In this document: positions 46,576 through 60,823 of the stretch, piece by piece
Layout: every line of letters starts with the position of its first letter
How positions within the stretch are numbered: the stretch's first letter is position 1
Assembly: GCA_963678675.1 (NCBI GenBank)
Contig: OY783198.1
Span: 1,431,001 to 1,495,000, forward strand
Length of the DNA stretch: 64,000 nucleotides
Source of the DNA: Xiphydria camelus
Taxonomy: Eukaryota > Arthropoda > Insecta > Hymenoptera > Xiphydriidae
Direction of reading: 5' to 3'
Program-made: the position numbers and the translations under genes
Notes under the pieces: model-generated
Told to the model about the DNA's origin: nothing
Database searches by the model: none
What the model saw: only the letters and a program-made list of their open reading frames with translations

Positions 46576-46641
46576 CACAGTCAGGAAATACGCCTCGGCG
46601 AGCGCGCACAAAGTGCGCGACCGAGTCAAAACCTGACTGTG
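46576..46641. repeat. Compound 66-nt hairpin
   Basis: The outer stem CACAGTCAGG (46576-46585) pairs with CCTGACTGTG (46632-46641). The inner stem CTCGG..GCGCGCAC pairs with GTGCGCG.CCGAG across an AAA loop. Two co-axial stems separated by internal loops are seen directly; function is unknown. Confidence 0.55.
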
Positions 46642-49600
46642 CGCCTCCCCGCCGCTACTGCAGCCGCGCGTACACGGATCGCTTGTAGAGACAGTCGGGT
46701 AATGGATGAACTCGCTCACTCTCGCGCGTGAGCGTCGTGCGGCGGCGCGGCCACGGCACCCGGGAGTGATCTCGATTCTCTAGTCGCGTGATCATCAATA
46801 TGTAGTAGGCACCCGTTCACTTATACGGGTGTAATAACGATCGAAAAGAGACGCGGGAATAACTATCTCGGAGAGGTGAGCTCGCGCACCGGCTCTCTCG
46901 ACTCATTCGCCCTTTCATCGGGCTAAGGAGCAATAAGAATTTACGATGCAGCCGACCTCTGCAGACCCCTACGTTTCGTTCCCGCTTCCCCCGTTCGACT
47001 CGACGGTGTTTTCCGTCGCAAAGTTCTACGTACACGCTCGGCGTGGGTTAGTCGCTATTCCACGCACGAACCGGCGTCCGATGACGCGATAGGTTTATCA
47101 CCCCGTGGTCGACCTTTAACGCGCGTCGAACCTGTCGTAAAGGGTATAGGGACGCGCGACGCGCGGCGTCACCCGGTGAAATATCAGACGTCTTGTGTGC
47201 GCGTAGCGGTACCTATACGGAAAGGTTCGATGTGCGACGCGGGGTGAGTTTTTAAAGTTTAACCAAAGTCGGGGGAATTATCACGATTCGATGAGAGTAA
47301 CGACGGCTCTACATTTTACCACTGCTTTTCCAATTTTTCGCGTACCTACTCGTGTCGTTTCACGGCGTCGCGCTCGAACGCGTTCCGATTGGAAGGTATT
47401 ACAAATTCTTCCCCCGCGTCGTTACGTATAGATATAGCTATCGTGGAAATCGATGCACGACGATTCATTAGCATCGACTTAAAGGCTGCCTCTGCAACGA
47501 TTCCTCGGCGACCTTATCCGACAGAGGGGAGCGCTCCCGTTTGTCGGGTCGTACGGAGTATAGGTGGGTAGGCGCCCCGAAGGGAAAAGGTCGAAACGTG
47601 ATTTATCACGCCTATCGAGTTATGCGAGAGCGACGGGCTCTTCGCGCCCCCCCCCCCCTCCCGCGCGCGCGTCTATCCGGTTGAATTCCCAGAGACAAAT
47701 TCTCGCAAAAGTACGCGCGTGTGCGCGTACACGTATCTATATCTCCGCCGACACGTATATACCGCAAGGAAATTTCTCCGGTGCGCTGATCGTTATTCCT
47801 TTCCGATCTTTCTATGGGAGTGGTTCGCTGCAACTGTCCGCGTGCATCGACGCGCCCCTATACGTGTACACGTTTACGTGAAATATCAAATCCAGCGTGT
47901 AATCATCGGAGAAAGTAATCTCTCCTCTGTTCGAATGAAAAACCGCAAACACGACGTTATCGCCGCCACATCGAAAATCGCGAGAAACGCAGAGTTCCCG
48001 TCCGCTCTGATGCGCACATCGTCAAATTGAACACGAAAAGACAAATTTGCAAAAGGTACACACGCCCGCATACCGCGGGGAAATTTTCTCGCGCGACCCT
48101 CTCCACACCCCCACTCTTTTCCGAGTTTTTCGCGGCAAGGGGTTCGGCACCGCGCAATTTCCCGTCTGCATACGCGCGCGCGCGCGGATACGCTCGCACA
48201 TCAACGCGGGACGTTAAACGAGCCAACTTCTCCTCGCGAGGAGTCTAATTAGCGGAGAAAGCCGACTTTTTTCTCTCTTCCTTCACCGTCGAGGAATCCG
48301 CGGAAAAAAAGGGGTGCGTCACTCTCGCCGAAGCGGACCGCGCGTTATATAGGCGTCACACGGAGAGAGGGCCCCGTTATTCGACGAGAGGTCGATCGTC
48401 GAATTTACCGGGAAATCGTTTCCTTCGCGCCCAGCCACCGATGAGAATTGGACCGCGCGATCGCCTCGGCGTTCGACGTGGACACGGGCCAAAATGAAAG
48501 CAATTACGAGGGTCGGCGCCTGACATTATCGAAGAGGGGGGAAGAGGCAGAGAGAGAGAGTAAGAGCTCTCGATTCGTTCACCCCTTTTTCTTTTACCCG
48601 CGTTCGACGACGATCGATACGCGTGCGCGATGCTCTCGACCGAGTTAAAGTGTCAATCCAATCTCTCGAGAAGAGAGAGAGAAAGGGAGTCGACCCGCGA
48701 TCTCCCGCGAGGCCGAACCGATAAAATGGATCTTCTTTTTATTAATTTCCCTTTCTCATCAGCGACGCGATCCCCCGCCGACGAAAGTTAGTCGATCAAA
48801 TCCGAACACCCCGCGACGGGATGACGCGTCGCGCGTTCGTTATAACTTTGTCGAGTGTCGCCGCGCCGCGTTGTTGACGGAGACATCCCGATTACGGCTC
48901 GTTGCGCTAACTAACCTCGTTTGCGCCCGGCCCGGAGCGGCCGGGTGCTGATTTAATTGCAACTTTATCGCGCAACTTTGCGTTATATCTCGTCATGCAT
49001 GTACACGCGCACCTCCGGAGTGCACCCCAGCGCGCGCGCGCACGACGACGACCTCTCGATGTTTTATGAGCTTCGCGATCGATGAATTGAAAGTCTGCGC
49101 GTCGGCTTCTGTTTCAAGCGAGAACAATTAACGACGGGTATTTCGTACGATACGCATTTTGGATTATTCGTATACGCGAAAAGCTCGTCCCCGTAGACAT
49201 ACGTATATATTTCCGGAAGTTTTCGAGCAAAATAACGAGTCGAATTAAATACCTACACTTCGAGTATATCACGCGAGAGAGAGAGAGAGAGCGCAATGTT
49301 TGTCGCGAAAATTGGATCCGACGGGGATCGAATTAATTAGTCCCCTGAAATTACACCGCTCGCGCGCTCGGAGTTTACCTATTCGACGGTAACTTCTGTA
49401 TCCACCGCTCGCGGGTTAAACCAACCTCTCCACGCGCGACGTGTACGCGGCGTGGCGGCGGCGGCTATACGGTTTCAGAAACGGAAAAGCGCGGGCGCGT
49501 TATTTTTCGTCGACGGCATCCGCTTCGCGCGAGGTTAATATTTCACGGGCGCGGGTGTTCCGGCGTTGAGAAAATGGAAAGGGGTCCGTAAAGTTATGAG

Positions 49601-52600
49601 GCACCTTCCGGCGGAACGGCCGGACTCCCTACCGCGTGATTTAGCGCCGGCGAATGCTCTTTTTCATTCAATGAAATCGGCGGGCTCGCCGAAAGGAGCC
49701 CCGAGAATCGCGTCTCGCGGGGCAAGACGACGAGCGAGCGCGCGCGCGGACAATGACCAACTCGGACGGAACCCTCCGCCGCGGCGCATCGTGCCGCAGC
49801 CAATGACGATAAAACGGAACGGCCCGCCGTCGATCAATCTTTGGCGGGCCGCGATCATCATCAGCGCAAGGAGAGCGAGATAAGTTCCCCGCGGTCTGTA
49901 CGCGCATCGGGAAACGACGCTCCCAGTCATTACCACTTGCCGGATGGAATCAAAGTTTCTGGAGCGCGGCTTTTGATTAATCGGGGGCGTCTCACGAAAG
50001 CACCATTACTCAAGCCCGACGATTAGGAGCGTAGGTACCTAGCGCCCGTGTATACATACGGTTATCTACCCAACGGACGAGTAGATACACGAGTAAGCCT
50101 ATACACTCGCTCCTTCCGTCTCCGCTTTCGCTCTCGTACCTACAATGTATACACCGCGTACTTTGTTCGGTGATGATGTAGCGCCGCGACGCAGGATCGG
50201 TACGGTACGTCGCCGACTTTGGTGGCGATTATCTCGCGAGCCGTCAACTTCTGAGTACAATCTCGTGTGATGCTTTTTCGAAGATCAGACTCTTCGCGAT
50301 ATACGCGAAACGCCCGGGGTTGAACAGATAATCGCGTTCGAAGCGAAAGTCATCGTTCGCTGCGCGTTTTCTTTTCGAGTCACTGATGCGGCGTATATGC
50401 CGCGTATCCCGAACGAAGCCCCGCGTGCCGAGGAGCAGAAGGCGCATCTCCCGTTCCCGCAGCGGCCCCTTGAAAGAATAATGCCAGAGGGACGACGCCG
50501 ACGACGACGACGTCGAAGGGACGGAGCGCTCTCGCGTGCGAGCGATACACGCCGCGCGGTAAAAGCTTCTACGTGCGTTTGAGAGATTGTTCGCGGGATG
50601 CGCCACGCGGCTGCAGTCCGCCGCGAAAGTACTGTCCCGCGCAACGGCCCGCGGTGCATCGTAGTCGCGCCCGGGCGGCGCGACGATAGATTCGCGTGCG
50701 CGCGCGCGGGAAAGTGACTCGGTCTGGTAATTATGAGTGACGAGCGTATATAGGGTGCGTGCCTTTTGGTGCCCCTCGAGGAGTCTGCTCGACTACGCGA
50801 GCACCGACGCGACTAAACTGTTTTGCACCATCGAGGAACATCGCGGCTTTTCTCTCCTTTCAGTCCTTTCGCGCGTTTCGCGCCATTGTGGACGGTTGGA
50901 TAGCTCGGCAGAGTGGTACGTATTTCACCTACACCCTCGGACGCGGGGAAAATAGTACAGCGCCGCCGCGCAACCTCTTCGCGAGTGCACGGCGCGCATC
51001 TGTCGACGACACTTTTGCGAACGCGCCGTATCTCCACCGTCGCCTTCTTTTCTCTTTCTCTTGTGTTTGGCGGAGGATGTGCCGCGCGCCGCAATAAAAG
51101 CTCGCAAGCGTCATTTTTGATAGAGATCGCATCGCTCCGACGGATACGGTACACGCGCGCGCGCTCCACCGCTCGACGGAGAAGGCGCTTCTATACCTAC
51201 GCGCGATCGAAAATTCGCCGCACCTGCAATCGCGGGTCTCGTGGTGAAACACGCGTCGCGGTCCGATTTCGAAATTTATGTCCGCGAATGAAGGCGTAAT
51301 AGTACACGCGCGGCGCCGCGCGTTAATACGAATTCTCGGGAGGGGACCCTAAATCTTGCCGCTCAGCGGGAAGTCGAGACGCAATCTCTTCTTCGTTCGC
51401 TCCCTGGATACGCGCGTGCAAGCCCCGCGCGTACCGAAGATTTATTGGAAATTGCCGTGAAGCCTTCATCGGCGGCGGTGCACGCGCTTAGCGGTGTTCC
51501 ATGCGATAAGAATACGGGGTGTATACACGGGGTGTGTACGTACGCGGACGCTTCAAGAGGTACGCGCGTCCTCTACCTACAAATTGGTACAATTTGCGAT
51601 AGGCACGCGGATCGCAGCGCGACTGTTTTCGCGCGTGTGCGAGGCGCACGCACGCGTCCTATCTCTCCGCTTTTATCTCCCCCTCTCGCTGCCGACCAAT
51701 TCGCTTTTCGCCGATCGACAAGACGTATAATCGGACGTTCGACTGTACATATGTATATACACATACGTGTAACTCGCCGCTCACCCCTCGTCCTCTCGAA
51801 AGCGCGCGGACGCCGCGCGCTCCGTATAGTGCCAGACAAAATGTAATTTTCCACCGTAATCAATTACGATATCACCTCGCGAGAAACTTTTTTAATTTAT
51901 CACGCGGCGCTCGCGCGAGATTCGCGATGTAAATTTCCGACTCGACCTTTGGCGCGGTTAATATCGGCTTAAATTAATAACGCGTGCCGTGCATGAGTCT
52001 CGTATACGCGTATATATACGGCCGAGTACAACCGGAGAAAGTTTCCCGCGAACGAAACCCATCGAATAGATTACATCGCGCTGGCCTATCGGCCGAACCG
52101 TCGGGAAACGGAGAAAGTTCAATCGGATGCCTCGCGCAACCGGCTACGTCGAGGATGGAAAAAAAAAACGGCGAGGGATGCCTGAGGAGAAGGGGGGCAG
52201 ACGAGTGCGGATTCTGCGCACAGACAGCGATTAGGTATCGTCCGTGAAATCGATCCCTTTCTCGGAAAAGAAATCGCCTCTTCTCCCGCGGCGCGCTCGC
52301 GCACGCCGTCGAATGAATCATATATTTTAGTGTATCTGCGAACGACAGAATAAAAGAGGAAGAGGAGAGTCTTTCCAGCATTCCCCCGCCCCTCCTCTCG
52401 AGACGTTCTCCCCCCGCAGTCTTCGTCCTCGCGCATATACGTACATCTATAATACATATACGCGCGTACATACATCAACGTAGGTACTCGTTCGCGGACG
52501 CCGACCCGAGCCTGCACCCACCCGCGGCTTTGTCCAACTTAAACAATGGTATGCAACTTTTGTCGCGCGCGCGCCTTACCGTACCTATACCGCGCAGCGT

Positions 52601-55600
52601 CCCCTCGGCTGGTTTTGCGTTATTGCAGATGGCGCTTCCCATCGGTCGAAATGTAAAAAACTCACTCCTCGCAGCTTCTCGAGTTCTTACGGTGCGGGGG
52701 AGGCAGCGGGGGCGAGGGCGAAAGAAAAGAGGAAGCGTTTCGTACTACGGCTATACCGCATCGATTCCCAAGGAGACGACGAAGACGGCGGAAGGAGGAG
52801 TCGCGAAAGAGGCGAGGATGAAGAGGGGGAAAGAGAGGAGGAGGAAGAAGAATAAGAAGAAGAGGAGGAAAGCACGGTCGCGGGCTGAGTTAGCTGCGGG
52901 GATAAAGGAAGGGAAGCCATAACGATGTAACGAGGGAAGCACGGCCGTTTTTTCTCGCAATTTGCATGCAAAATGAACGGCGCTGGAACGTCCGTAATTT
53001 CATCGCAGGTATTCCCACCGCGAACCACCCGTCCGTCGATGCAACATTGATATACGGTTCGTCCCCTATTCAGAATCGAGCTACATATATTTCTATTTCC
53101 ACGTCTCGTGAATTAATTATCGTAGACTTCCGGTCGATACCCCGTCGCCAGTCAGCGATACCCATTCATTATTCAACCGCCCGCGGAGTCTGGCGGTTGC
53201 GACGGCCCGCGGTGGCGCCGCGGGGCGGGCGACGGAGGGGATGGATTTTCGATAAATACCGCTCGCGTGCGCGCGCGCGCGCATCGATCAGGCGCGATCC
53301 AACGCGATATTCGCGTTGACCGCGGGCGACTAAACGCCGCGGAATCGATGCCGAAAGTCGCACCGAAATTCTACCACTGCCCGTGTGTCGCCGATGTCAT
53401 CGTCGTTCCGATCGTGTCGTCGCCGCAATTTCGATACGCCGTATAAATTACCATTTTTTTCCCACGCAACGAGAGAGAGAGAGAGAGAGAGGGTGCAATC
53501 GCGTCTCCGTTTATTCGGAATCACGCGGCGCGAGGAGCATCGCGAGACAAATCGAGCGTCCGTGTAAAAAGGACGAAACGGCGGAAGGAATGCATTCCAG
53601 CGAGAAGGGAGCGCGCGGCGCGCGGGCGGCGGAGTAGGTAGGTGGCTTTTAGAGCGACCGTAAGTGGGGTTTGCATAAGTAACGACGTCGTCGCGCGCAT
53701 CGCCGTGCGTCGAGGCGTCACGAGGCGAGGTATAGGAAATAGGGATTCGGAAGGAGCGAACCGAGCGACAGCTGTGACGGGGCTCACGATAGCTCAGCCT
53801 AAGCCGATCGGCAAAATCCGAACGACATTCGTTCTCCGCCCGATATAACCGTCCGCGGCGCTCGCACATTCGGCGCTCTTCCGGACCATCGGAGCAGGCG
53901 CTGGCTGGTTGCGGACGAATCGTCGACGGGGAAGATAGATACGGGCGTGTGTGCGGCAGTGCTCGCGAATTGCGTGATGCGATCGGGGTCGATCCTCTTC
54001 CCCGGGGAATTCGCTGCGCGCTTGGCTCTATTCCTGGATTTCGTTTGATTTTTCCATCGAGTTGGCTCGTGGCGTTTCGACGACGATGTAGGTACGATTG
54101 TATCGGTAAAGGATCGAAATTTTCAAGTACACGCCCTTTTGGATCACAGCCGAGGACCATGACTATATGTACACCGCGCTCGCGTTCACCGTACCGAGAG
54201 TCATTAGAGAAGTGGCGCGCGCGCGGCACTGATCCGCAAGAGTGTTCATCCGAGAGTACGCGAGTTCCGAGTGCGTGAAGAGGCTTATAAAATAAAGTTT
54301 AATTGCAATCCGATCGAACAAAGCGCTCCAAATGTAATTGAAACGCGGAAGTTTCGCTTAAAAAGTTCTCGATGCAACGCTTAAACGTACGTATAAGCGG
54401 GACCACTACGCCGGAGTGGCTCCAATTCCCGGCAGGCGCTGCAGTATCCACCCGCCGAACCGTACCGCGGTCCCGCGCGAGCGATAAACAGGTACCGCCG
54501 CGCGCGCGGAACTCGGAGAATTTACGCCGCAAAAATGCCGCGTGGCGACGGACGACGTTGGCCACCGGCCAGCGCGATCCGTCGTCAGATCGCCCGCATA
54601 GCACCTACCACAGTGGTCCCGCGCGACGCCACGGCGGAAACTGCGACGATTCGCAAAAATCGCGGTCGGGGCGCGAGAGAGACGGGAGAAATTCTCTTTG
54701 CGGCCGTAGCGCAATAAAGGGTCGCTCGATCAACGTCGCGCTCCGGAACGGAATCATATTTTCCCGAGCGCTCCTCCGCGCGTTGCACTTTTTTTCCCGT
54801 CGCCCGTATCATTTCTTATTTGCCGCGGCGGTGCGCGCGCGCGCGCGCGCGGGAGGGATACGGATGGCTCCTTTCGGTGTACATCCCCCCTCCTTGCCAC
54901 CATTGTTCGAGATTGATAACACGCGAGGGCCGCGACGGTGCGGCCACGCGATACCGCGCGCCAATTATCCACCGACACGACCCGAGCCTATACACGCGCG
55001 GTTATTCGGAGGCGAAGGAGAAAAGGAACGCTCTCCCCCCCCCTTCCTCCTTGCGGCGGCATGGGGGCGCCTTTCGGTCGATCCGCCGAACGCGCGGAGA
55101 TATCGACTGCGGATGCAGCGGCGCGGGGCCAATTAATTGCAACCGCGCGGATCGTCGGAAGCTACAGCACGGTCGCGTCCACCGTCGAGGTTGGTCGCCG
55201 CTGTCTTCGCCGTCGTCGTGCGTCCCGCAAAGGGATTCTTTTTGTCTCTCGGCGATTTCGACGGCGGAGCGCGCATTGTCTCGGTGGTTTATCGCCCCCT
55301 TTCGACCGCGTGGGGCATGTACCGCGTATCTGGGTGTTCCATGTATATCGTACGCGGCGATGGTACTCCTCTACACGGGCAGAGTTCCCTGGGTGGATGG
55401 ATAGGTTTATACGAAACTATAGTACGTATGTGTATATCTACTCGGATTTCGCCTGAATAACTCGAGCAGCGGCTGTATCGTCGAATCCGTTGTTTCCGGT
55501 CTAACATTTGACGTAACTTCGTCGTAGAATTTGATAATTACGAAAATAAAAATCGATACGGATACACCGAGCGATGAAATTAGAGATGATCGAAATAAGA

Positions 55601-56851
55601 AACCGTCGGCCCTTGTTCTCGATAATCCGAGAAAGAGGTGGGAAGCCTGAAAAAAAAAACGTACCCGATGTGGTATCCAAGTGGCTTCCCATACGGAACG
55701 CGCGAGACGCTGCTGTTTTTGAAAATATCTCGTCGCGCGGAGAGCTCTCGTTGGAACGAATACACGCGTCCGTGGGGGGGTGCGGTGAGATGTTTCCTCC
55801 GCGTGTATCGATACTCGAAACGGTGAATGAAAAAAGCGATATACAATTCTCGCACGCAAACACGCGTAAAGCGCGTCCAAGCGGTTAACGACGAATTATG
55901 CCACCTGCTCACGGGTTACCAACCGATACGACACCTTGCCACGGCGAGGGACGCGCGCATAACCAAGTATAGGGTATCCCGCGAAACGCGGCGCTATATA
56001 TAACCGCGCGATTTGTATTCTCGGCTCCATAAACACGTCCGCCGAATCATACCGTCGCCGCGTATTTTAGTCCGGCCCGTATATAAATTCGTTGTTCAAC
56101 ACGCCATTAAGTACGCCCGCGAAGAAGAGACACCGCGCGGCTCATAAATCGCAATTACGAACCGTCGGGGGAATTTGTCGCGCGAGATCTAAGCTCTCGC
56201 CCGTGCGGACCACCTTTGCGCCCGCGTCGCGAATTTCGGAAATGGAACGAGAGCGCGAGCGCGACGATATCGTCGCGGTGGAACGCTTCGATAAACATTT
56301 CAATTACAAACGCATCGGGGCGACGCACGCGAGCGCCACCCACATGGTCGCCGAGCCGCCGGCGCGCGCGTTCGCTCTCTCGCCGCGGCGCGCGAGATAT
56401 TTTCGACCAGAAGCTGATAAAGGATCGGTCGACCGCAGACATCGAAAGACCACCCGGTAGTTTCCCTCCCGAATCGATTGAGGAGCAAGAGAGAGAGAGA
56501 GAGAGGGATAGAGGAGCGGGCGCGGTTGCGGTAGCCTCTCCGACGACCCTTCCGCACGCACGCTGTCCTTACGATCGCGCGCGGGGCGAAAGACGGTGAT
56601 TCGTGCTCGACGCACGAATCGCGAGTGCGCGGCGGTGTAGGTGCACTTGTAATATTCCTACGGGGTGCGTATCGAGTGTCATCGCGCCTCGACGACGACC
56701 TCTTCCCCGCGGTTCTACCCCCCTTCGCAGAAGCGTGCGTACGCGCTTTTAGGAGAGGGTGCGAATCCGCACCAGACGAGGAGGTTCTCGCGAGTATTTT
56801 TCTTTCCAGTCGAGGTTTTTAGGCGAGATTTGGATGGCGCGTAGGAATCTG
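46642..56851. other. No gene seen
   Basis: Background GC-rich sequence with CG, C and GA runs and the purine-rich tract at 52.7 kb. Nothing coding is supported. Confidence 0.5.
52690..52905. repeat. Purine-rich tract (GAA/GAG/GGA)
   Basis: About 200 bp of mostly purines on the plus strand, giving Lys/Arg/Glu-rich translations. Treated as low complexity, not as a gene. Confidence 0.6.
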
Positions 56852-57047
56852 CACTGAGAAGAAAAGAAGATTAAAAATGATTCCGTTTTAGAAGGATAAT
56901 CTGAGTACGAAAGGTAAAACGGATGAAAAATTATCCTTCCAGGGTATACAATTTAACCTTCCTTGGGATAATTTTTGATCTATTTTACCTGTCGTACTAA
57001 GATTATCCTTCTAACAGAATAATTTTTAATTTTTTTTCTTCTCAGTG
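56852..57047. mobile_element. 196-bp hairpin MITE with CACTGAGAAGAAAA termini
   Basis: Nearly the whole element is an inverted repeat. Both ends begin CACTGAGAAGAAAA, and the arms continue in parallel (AGAAGGATAATCT, AGTACGA, GGTAAAA). The arms are ~85-90 bp with several mismatches around a short centre. Target duplication is unclear (at most TG). No coding capacity. Confidence 0.75.
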
Positions 57048-60000
57048 TGACGAGTATTTCGAGTATTTTTCTCATTGGAACGTGGATTTGGAAGAAAATG
57101 AAATTCGAGTCATGACTGGCAGTCGACCGTGCATCGGAAGAATGAACGGACGAAATCAGTAAACCGAGACTCGAACGGGGGAAGATCGAGAAGAAAATAA
57201 TTTCGGTGACCCGTCTCGCCGTAGTGCCGAATTCGGTCGCACAGTCGTCCAATGTCGGATCGATGGGAACGATGGAGTGGTCGGGTTCGCTCTCCCTCTC
57301 CGAGCCACCGCGCGCAATTTCCTCTCGATGCGGTTCTTCGACGCCGGCGATAAGCTCGTCACCTGCTACCCGTCATCGGACGTGACGGCTTCCGCGTGCG
57401 ACCGCGTCTCTTCCCGCCGTACCCTACTGCCGCTACACCGCTCGTGGCTAGACAAGCATTTGATCGTACCGCGCGCGCGGTCTCTGATGAAGAACCCCCG
57501 TTCATTGTTAGGGCGCATCTCCATTATTTTTCGCCGTTATTAAAAATCCACCAGACAAAGAATTCGACAGGCATTGTCCCCTCGTCCGCGCGGTTTTTGT
57601 TCTCCGCTAAATGTCAATGATTGTCGCCCGCTCGTATTATACGTGGGTGCCTATACTCTTGGCAGGGAACGAGAGAGAGGAGAGCGCGCGCTTTCTATCT
57701 AGCTATTGCGCGGTCGGGGGTACGGAGGCACCCCCGAAGCTCCGTTGAGAGCAATCAGTCTCTCGCGTGACTCGAGCGAGCGTTCCGTTCGTGTCGAGTC
57801 GATGGGCTACTTTAGCGATTCGGAGGGTTTCTCGATTCTCCGTCGAATCAAATTCGGACGTCCGGGGTATCGTTCGCGCCCTCCGCAACTGGCTGTGACC
57901 TCGCGAAATATAATTCGACGCGGACACGTCGATTCCCGCGAGGTACTCCGCGTGCCTATTCGAGTAACCGATTCCGCCCCGGCCTCCGCCCACCCACGAT
58001 ACGAGTAATACGTGCGACCGCAATCTAACTAGCTACAGCGCGATAGATACCGCATATATCGCCTACCACAGGGCCGAGGCAAGATCGGACCTTGTGCGGT
58101 GGCTCCTGTACACGTGTACACACCCATACATACAGGTCGGCGCGCACGGTAATGGTTATAGCACCGTCGTGTGCAATCCCATTAGCACCGATGCAATTTA
58201 GCCGATCTATCACACCCTATTAAACGGTACGCTGCAACCCCCTGTGCGCAGCGACACGTTGCCGGTGGACCGGAGCGTCGATTTTAATCGAGTTTCCGCG
58301 CGCGCGGGGATTTCGGCGAGTAACGAGGTCGACGCGTTTTTCGCGAAAATTTCCCCGAGACGTATTCCAGCCGCGCGTCGTCATCGCGGGAGGAGGAGGA
58401 GGAGGAGGAGGAGGAGGAGGGGTGTCGTTCGCCCATAGTCGCACGACGAAAGGGGGAGAGTCTCGCGCGCGCTGATGTTCGGCAGAAACGTCAGCTGGCT
58501 CCCGAGCGTGTCGCGCGCGCAGTATTCTCTCTCCCGGTTAGAGACAACAACCCACTCGAATCCGTCCAAACTGCGCGGAAGGAAGGACGCGAAGGGATTC
58601 GAGGGATCTACCGTTTTCGCCAGCTGCTACACTTTGCGCTCGTTCCCGGGGTTGAGAGCGAGGAATAGCTCTAACTCTCCCCCCCCCCCCTCTCTCTCTC
58701 TCTCTCGCGCCTCACGGCTTCCCACGTAAGCCCCGAATTTTTCCTTCCTTCCGACTGCGTCCCTCCTCCACCCCTTCTCACCTTCGTTTCGCTCACGCCG
58801 ACGCGTGCGAGCGCCTGTAATCATCTCGTTACACGCGCATTGTACGCGGGAGGTCCCTGGACACCGCTGATGATTACACGGCGAGCGCGAGTCACTCGAG
58901 AGTACGTGTATACGTACGCGTGGACGACCACGCGGAGAGTCCTAATCAGTTGGCGCATTGTGAAACGCGAAATTACAGAGAAGCCGCAGCGAAGCCCTTT
59001 CGGCGCGGCTCTTCCGTTCGCGGGTGAACGGAGGACGTATGTATATGTATATCCGGCTGCGTTCAAACGGAGATCGTCACGATTGATCGATAGCTTTAAA
59101 GTACAGCGCTCCGATCCGGCAGTTTTACACCGACAAAAGAATCTAGTTGAAATCTGAGATTGAATTTGTCAAATATTTCGTTCGTTCTAACGAGATATTC
59201 GGTTAGTCGTGCAAAATTACGCGTACCCGAATGAAACGCTGCAGCGACGATCGTTCTCGCCAAACATTTTTATCGACATCCGTGTTTTTTACGAGGATGT
59301 ATTTTTTCATCCGTCGGAAAATTTAGCAATCGTACTCGCGTCGCAACGACTCCTGATATTGCATTTATTTAACACATTCGGAATCCGAGGCTCGACCCTC
59401 CGCCCCCTTTGCTACCGACGGGCCGCAAACAACCGCCGCAGCTGCCGCGCAATCGTTTCAATCGGTCCGCGAAGCGCGGCGGCTATTTGTTCGAATGCCG
59501 ATGGACGCGTATATTATGCCACGGCATGCACAGGTGCGCTCTCATCCCTCCCATGAGCAATAATATCTCATAGAGTCGTCGTCGTCGTCTCCCGCGCCCC
59601 CCTCCGATCCGCGTCTCCCTCCTCTCTACGGCCCCGCGGGTTTAATTAGACTTCCACGGAGATATCGTGAGATCAGCAGCTCGTTAGCATGTTTTAATTG
59701 GCGGCTGTCGGTGCGATCGTTAGTCGCGATAACCACCTTCCGAGCAACCTGTTTTCGGTGACGCGAGACCGGAGTCACGGTCGGGTTCGAAAAGTATAAC
59801 TATACGCGCTAGATACCCGTGGGGATGTAGGTACATACATATACGTCTAGCACAGCGCGCGCGTACGAATCGTGCCCGCAGCTATGCACCTAATCTACCG
59901 GTGCAATTTGGCTGTAGGTATAGCTATTCGGCGCCCTAACGCGCGATACGTCGGTATATCGGCTCCGCCACACGGATCTACGATGCATCCTCGGGCGGGA

Positions 60001-60823
60001 CTGACAATAAGCCTCGATACGTGAGGAATGGTATTTGCCAGCGCGTTACATATCGCGCGTGATCGGATCAGAAGATACTCTAGTTCCTCTCTTTCTCGTT
60101 CTCTCTCCCTGCGGTACACGCGTTCATCTCCCGCCTGATTTCGACTTCCCCTCCTCCCTCGGCTTCGTTCTCTCGGTGGTGATATCGCGGGTAAAACGAT
60201 ACTCGGTCGAGTTTTATCGTTTATTTACGTGGTGTGGACTAGCGAGTGGATAGATATAACCGTGCAGCTTCCCACGAAGTTGCGTATATAAATGCGAGAC
60301 GATGGGAGGAGGCTCCTCGTTATGTATACGCTACACGACGTCGATGGGCGAATTTCGGGGAACGCGGGTCCTCGTGGGAGACCAAACTGTAGGAGCGGAG
60401 AAAGCTCGCGTACGAAACGCGAGGAGCTCGCGCATCAACGTATATACCGAGCGCGGATGCGCTGGCTCGTACTCCGTTTCGTATGCAGATCGAGATAAGA
60501 TTCACGATCGACAGAAGCGACCGCTCGGCTCCTCCCCTCCTCGTCCCTCGCATTTAATAGCGGCGGGTATCTCTTCTTTTTCGACTCCTCGACGACGAAA
60601 CGGACGATTCTTTTTTTTGTCGTCCTTCGTGTATGCTCGTTATCGTCCGGCATTTTAATTATTATCTCTCCGGCGACCGGCGCTGTGGTGTGAGTGCGGT
60701 GTAGAGACGGCGGGTACAGTCGAAGGCATGAAAAATTGATTTTCAGGTATTATTATACTATATTCTCGCCTCCGGATATTTGCTCGAGTAATCGATCGAT
60801 CGATCCATTTATTTCTTCTCGTG
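57048..60823. other. No gene seen
   Basis: Microsatellites at 58.39 and 58.68 kb only. Frames such as plus 57277-57543 have no recognisable domain. Confidence 0.5.
58388..58420. repeat. (GGA)n trinucleotide repeat
   Basis: Eleven GGA units, uninterrupted. A C-run plus (TC)n lies at 58679-58706. Confidence 0.88.

Noticed and set aside
52530..52922. 130-codon Lys/Arg-rich frame
   Set aside because: Translation of a purine-rich low-complexity tract.
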